Shown here: positions 60,813 through 64,000 of the stretch, piece by piece | Numbering within the stretch: position 1 is the first letter of the stretch | How the letters are laid out: each line of letters begins with the position of its first letter | Source: Pelotomaculum_C sp050950345 | Lineage (GTDB): Bacteria > Bacillota > Desulfotomaculia > Desulfotomaculales > Pelotomaculaceae | Assembly (NCBI GenBank): GCA_050950345.1 | Contig: JBMNHK010000004.1 | Coordinates: 186,001 to 250,000, forward strand | DNA length: 64,000 nt | Direction of reading: 5' to 3' | Program-made: the position numbers and the translations under genes | The notes under the pieces: generated by a model | Told to the model about the DNA's origin: nothing | What the model saw: only the letters and a program-made list of their open reading frames with translations | Database searches by the model: none

Positions 60813-61337
60813 ATGGCCCACGATTTAACCAGGTTTCTTGAGCTGGCCAAAAACCTTGGCGCTGATGAGGCAAAAATTATTGATCCCGTCACGATCAAAA
60901 CAGCAGCCTGGGTCCGGCTGAAGTGCATGTATGGCTGCAGTTCCAGGCGGGGTCGCTGTTGTCCTCCTCATACTCCGCCCCCCGGGGAAACACAGGAAAT
61001 AATCGATTGTTATGAACAGGCTATGCTGATCCATTGCCGCCAGGGCGTCCACCCGACTAAAATTGTTGTGCAGCTTGAGCGGGAGATGTTCCTGGCCGGT
61101 TATTATAAAGCATTCGGATTGGGTTATGGCGTCTGTGAGTTGTGCCGGCCCTATGCCAAAGAAAAGTGTGCCTATCCCGGGGGAGAAAATTGCGCCCATC
61201 CTGCGGCAGCGCGTCCCTCCATGGAGGCCTGCGGCATAGACGTATTTGCCACCGTACGGGCCAATGGTTTTCCCATCGATGTTTTACCGGATTGGGAAAC
61301 TGAAGGTAACTATTACGGTTTGCTGTTGATCGAATAA
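60813..61337 (+). CDS. DUF2284 metal-binding protein
   Basis: A 174-residue Cys-rich protein, common in anaerobes. CMYGCSSRRGRCCPPHTPPP near residue 33 and CELCRPYAKEKC with CAHP near 105-128 form likely metal or iron-sulfur sites. Function unknown. The second ATG (60813) is better spaced from GGCGGTG than 60804. Confidence 0.85.
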   Translation: MAHDLTRFLELAKNLGADEAKIIDPVTIKTAAWVRLKCMYGCSSRRGRCCPPHTPPPGETQEIIDCYEQAMLIHCRQGVHPTKIVVQLEREMFLAGYYKAFGLGYGVCELCRPYAKEKCAYPGGENCAHPAAARPSMEACGIDVFATVRANGFPIDVLPDWETEGNYYGLLLIE

Positions 61338-61346
61338 CTCTGTATC

Positions 61347-62291
61347 TCAATCCCGCTCAAATAAGAACAGGAAATCACCGTAGCCTGCAGCGGTTAATTC
61401 TTCTTTGGGAATAAAGCGAAGGGCGGCGGAGTTAATACAGTAACGGAGCCCGCCGGGCCCGGGTCCGTCCGGAAAGACGTGTCCCAAATGGGCATTGCTG
61501 TTTTTAGCGCGCACCTCAGTCCGGGTCATCCCGTGGCTTTGATCAATTTGTTCAACAATACCGGCGGAAAAGATCGGTTTGGTAAAGCTGGGCCAGCCGC
61601 TACCGCTGTCAAACTTGTCCCTGGAACTAAACAAGGGTTCCCCTGTGATAATATCCACATAAATACCTTCCCTTTCGTTATCCCAGTACTCGTTTTGAAA
61701 GGGCGGTTCTGTGCCGTTCTCCTGGGTTACATGATATTGGAGAGGCGTGAGTTTCTCTTTTAAGTCCGGCTGGTCCTGGTGCCAGTGCTTTCTAATAAAG
61801 GCGTCCCGCCCTGAGCCTGTGCGATATATGCTGTAACGCAAGGGGCTCTTGGCGTGGAAGTCCTGGTGATACTCCTCGGCAGGATAGAAGGTTTTGGCCG
61901 GCAGGAGCTTTGTCACAACCGGCCTGGGAAAGCGCCTGCTTTCATCCAGGGCCTTAATGGATGCATCCGCTTGCAGCCGTTGGGTTTCATCATGATAAAA
62001 AATCGCGCTTTGGTAAGGCTCGCCCCGGTCACAGAATTGACCGCCCGGGTCGGTGGGGTCGATTTGCTGCCAGAATACCTGCAGCAGCTGTTCATAAGTT
62101 ATTATATCCGGGTCGTAGGTGATCTGGACTGCTTCATAATGCCCGGTTGTCCCGGAGCATACTTCCTGGTAAGTTGGATTTTCCTTGGTTCCGCCGGTAT
62201 AGCCCGAGACTACGCCGGTTACCCCGGCAAGTTTTTCAAAAGGAGCCACCATACACCAGAAACATCCTCCAGCAAAGGTCGCCAATGCCAC
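61347..62291 (-). CDS. msrAB: methionine sulfoxide reductase MsrA-MsrB fusion
   Basis: A 314-residue bifunctional repair enzyme. The MsrA half (residues 1-160) has the catalytic FAGGCFWC at residues 6-13 and TGHYEAVQ near 49. The MsrB half (about 175-312) has GSGWPSF near 232 and the catalytic Cys in RYCINSAAL near 290. The zinc-binding CxxC pairs found in many MsrB are absent. GTG start behind AGGGGG. Acts on both S- and R-methionine sulfoxide. Confidence 0.92.
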   Translation of the reverse strand: MALATFAGGCFWCMVAPFEKLAGVTGVVSGYTGGTKENPTYQEVCSGTTGHYEAVQITYDPDIITYEQLLQVFWQQIDPTDPGGQFCDRGEPYQSAIFYHDETQRLQADASIKALDESRRFPRPVVTKLLPAKTFYPAEEYHQDFHAKSPLRYSIYRTGSGRDAFIRKHWHQDQPDLKEKLTPLQYHVTQENGTEPPFQNEYWDNEREGIYVDIITGEPLFSSRDKFDSGSGWPSFTKPIFSAGIVEQIDQSHGMTRTEVRAKNSNAHLGHVFPDGPGPGGLRYCINSAALRFIPKEELTAAGYGDFLFLFERD

Positions 62292-62463
62292 TTGTGCTGC
62301 CCCCTTTTCTTGTAATTACAATTACTATTATAGCATGCTAAAATGCCGGTTGATTATGCGACAAGATCTGTTGGTCGTAATAGATACAACAAAAAAAAGA
62401 ATATATTTTGTGCCCAAAGGAAACAAATAGCCTTGGAATATTAACTCACAAGGAGGCAAAACG

Positions 62464-62670
62464 ATGACAGTCTCAGCACAGATAAAGCAAACATTGGCCG
62501 GTCTCAAAAGCGCTCAGGCCAACCTGGAAACTTACGCTCTCCAGACCCAAAACCAGCAGGCCAAACAGCTCTTCGCCAATGCAGCCCAGCAGGCACAGAT
62601 GATCATTGATAACCTGGAACCAAGAGTAAATGATCTGGCAAGCCAGGAACCCCAGTACAAAGGTTTTTAA
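62464..62670 (+). CDS. DUF1657 protein, copy 1
   Basis: A 68-residue helical protein, MTVSAQIKQTLAGLKSAQA at the start and EPQYKGF at the end. DUF1657 genes are found in the spoVA2mob-type operons of spore-formers. AAGGAGG precedes the ATG. It begins an operon with a second DUF1657 gene, a YetF-like gene and spoVAC. Confidence 0.88.
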   Translation: MTVSAQIKQTLAGLKSAQANLETYALQTQNQQAKQLFANAAQQAQMIIDNLEPRVNDLASQEPQYKGF

Positions 62671-62784
62671 GCTGTATGGCCATCGGAACAATCCTTGAAA
62701 GGACCGGATAAACGAATCCGGTCCCTGTTTAATGCATATAAATCAGCGCATGCATACAAAATATTACCGGGAGGTGGCGCCGGA

Positions 62785-62991
62785 TTGACAATAGCGGCTC
62801 AGGTCAAGCAAACGCTGGCCAGTCTAAAAGGCATCGAAGCAACTTTGGAAAGCTTTAAGTTGCTGGAATCCAGCAATCAGACAAATGATATCTTGGACCT
62901 TAACATTCAGAGGATCCAAAAGGTCATTCGGGACTTTGAAGACAGGCTCGGCGTCTTGGAATTTGAGGAGCCCCAATACAAAGGTTTATAA
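62785..62991 (+). CDS. DUF1657 protein, copy 2
   Basis: A 68-residue paralogue of the preceding gene, the same length when started at TTG 62785 (GGGAGGTGG upstream). The frame is open 30 codons further but that part has no homology. MTIAAQVKQTLASLKG and the ending EPQYKGL show the common origin. Probably spore-related. Confidence 0.85.
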   Translation: MTIAAQVKQTLASLKGIEATLESFKLLESSNQTNDILDLNIQRIQKVIRDFEDRLGVLEFEEPQYKGL

Positions 62992-63021
62992 CCCCACCCT
63001 ACTGCTAAGGAGTAAACGCCT

Positions 63022-63882
63022 ATGTCTGATTGGCAGGTCATTTTGCTGCGTTCGTCAGGTTTAATTATCCTCATTCTATTTCTGGTGCGTTTAATGGGAA
63101 AAAGGCAGCTGGCCAGGATGACCTTTTTTGAACTGGTGACTGGTGTGGCCATCGCTGTGATTGTTGCCGCCATCTCACTGGATCTGATTGTCAAACCCCT
63201 TAATGCCTGGCTGACCCTGGCGGTATGGGTATTGGTGCCTGCGCTGATCTACTTTTTAGCCTTTAAATACAAGAGAGTCAGAGATCTTATCCAGGGTGGC
63301 GAAACCGTTCTGATCAAACAGGGTAAAGTAATGGAGGACAATCTCCTTGCAGCCGGGCTTACTTCGGAAGATTTGCTGGGCTGGCTGCGTCAAAAGAACG
63401 CGTTTAATGTCGCTGATGTGGAATTTGCTGTTATGGAACCTACCGGAGACTTAAGCGTCCTGCTCAAAAAGGACAGGCAGCCGGTAACTCCCTTGACCCT
63501 TGGCCTGCCGGTGGGGCAGGCAAGGGCACCTCAGACGGTGATGCTGGACGGTGTTGTCATGGACGGAGCCCTGACAGCTCTTGGTTTGAACCGGGGCTGG
63601 CTGAATACTGAGCTCCAGAAGGCGGGGGTAGCCCCTGAGAATGTATTCATTGCCCAGGTGGATGCGGCCGGTCAGCTGTACCTGGATTTATTTGACGATA
63701 CCATCCAGGTGCCCCAGCCAAAAACCAAAGAGCTGACCTATGTTTCCCTGAAAAAGTGCCAGGCGGATTGTGAACTGTTTGCTTTAGGCACTAAGAAACC
63801 AGAGGTCAAAGAGATGTATGAAAATGCGTCTAAGCTGCTGGCTGCGGCAGTCCGTGACCTTGCACCTTTGCTGAAAAAATAA
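63022..63882 (+). CDS. YetF-like DUF421 membrane protein with DUF1657-like tail
   Basis: A 286-residue protein with three N-terminal membrane segments (about residues 5-85), a cytoplasmic DUF421 domain (GGETVLIKQGKVMEDNLL, LRQKNAFNVADVEFAVME), and a C-terminal region (about 235-286) whose LKKCQADCELFALGTKKPEV aligns with the DUF1657 proteins encoded just upstream. YetF-type genes sit in spoVA2mob operons and are linked to spore heat resistance and germination in other species. Confidence 0.87.
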   Translation: MSDWQVILLRSSGLIILILFLVRLMGKRQLARMTFFELVTGVAIAVIVAAISLDLIVKPLNAWLTLAVWVLVPALIYFLAFKYKRVRDLIQGGETVLIKQGKVMEDNLLAAGLTSEDLLGWLRQKNAFNVADVEFAVMEPTGDLSVLLKKDRQPVTPLTLGLPVGQARAPQTVMLDGVVMDGALTALGLNRGWLNTELQKAGVAPENVFIAQVDAAGQLYLDLFDDTIQVPQPKTKELTYVSLKKCQADCELFALGTKKPEVKEMYENASKLLAAAVRDLAPLLKK

Positions 63883-63937
63883 GCTCACTGCCGGTAGGTA
63901 TTGCCCGGCAGAATATGTTTTGGGATAAGGTGAATTG

Positions 63938-64000
63938 ATGTCCGATAAGAAAAAGAAGAAACTTACTCCGGTACAACAGGAATATCAAGCCTTTGCCCAG
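63938..64000 (+). CDS. spoVAC: stage V sporulation protein AC (partial, cut by window end)
   Basis: Only the first 21 codons are present: MSDKKKKKLTPVQQEYQAFA, the basic N-terminal start typical of SpoVAC, behind AAGGTG. SpoVAC is a membrane channel protein for dipicolinic acid movement in spores. The context with DUF1657 and YetF supports the call. Confidence 0.75.
   Translation, partial: MSDKKKKKLTPVQQEYQAFAQ

Noticed and set aside
62399..62429. Possible forespore (sigma-G) promoter GAATAT / CAAATA before the DUF1657 operon
   Set aside because: The spacing of 19 bases and the poor -10 match make it unconvincing.

Overview
The window looks like a chromosomal segment of an anaerobic, spore-forming, low-to-moderate GC Firmicute, most like the Desulfotomaculum/Pelotomaculum group (Peptococcaceae sensu lato). 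The evidence is several CotF-like and ferritin-like spore coat proteins, a PdaA-type cortex deacetylase, the start of a SpoVA-type operon, tungstate-binding proteins, T-box leaders, and frequent TTG/GTG starts behind strong Shine-Dalgarno sites. No rRNA or tRNA genes are seen. The species call is inference.

Layout. 0-9 kb: galT, a probable gene remnant, an APH-like kinase, two coat proteins (minus strand), mobB, a Moco/Tuco-like riboswitch ahead of two TupA tungstate-binding lipoproteins (the first with a frameshift in its signal peptide), and an alpha-glucan phosphorylase. 8.5-16 kb: a DUF5317 membrane protein and a membrane HD-GYP c-di-GMP phosphodiesterase (minus strand), then a complete oppABCDF operon. 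15.8-18.8 kb: a c-di-GMP-I (GEMM) riboswitch followed by four tandem, nearly identical 23-residue membrane-peptide genes, a DUF188 protein, and a structured leader with a terminator ahead of a BcsA-like glycosyltransferase. 18.9-23.1 kb: a LapA-domain protein, a T-box-controlled phenylacetate-CoA ligase, a CotF-like protein and a PdaA-like deacetylase.

23.2-32 kb holds argC-J-B-D-F-G, two small genes and argH, which together make arginine from glutamate through the ArgJ acetyl cycle. 32-33 kb has two coat proteins on the minus strand. 33.1-44.8 kb is an isoleucine-type T-box followed by ilvB-ilvN-ilvC-ilvB2-leuA-leuC-leuD-leuB-cimA, a co-directional branched-chain amino acid operon. 44.9-48.1 kb is cdaA-ybbR-glmM (c-di-AMP synthesis and cell-wall precursor supply).

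48.3-64 kb: a cupin, a zinc phospholipase-C-like protein, an IS30-family element, a third T-box ahead of an unusual sugar-isomerase/acyl-CoA-synthetase fusion, bL25, feoB-feoA with a divergent MntR/DtxR-type regulator, a PAS histidine kinase, a CMD protein, tcdA, a GIY-YIG protein, a DUF2284 protein, an MsrA-MsrB fusion, and finally DUF1657-DUF1657-YetF-spoVAC (cut by the window edge), which resembles the mobile spoVA2 operons of heat-resistant spores.

The most novel-looking item is the c-di-GMP riboswitch followed by an array of four 23-codon genes. Three copies encode the same peptide, and the fourth copy differs from the third only by silent changes. Next are the two T-boxes placed ahead of carboxylic-acid:CoA ligases. 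They suggest that amino-acid starvation switches on acid-CoA ligases, perhaps to rebuild amino acids from their degradation acids by reductive carboxylation.
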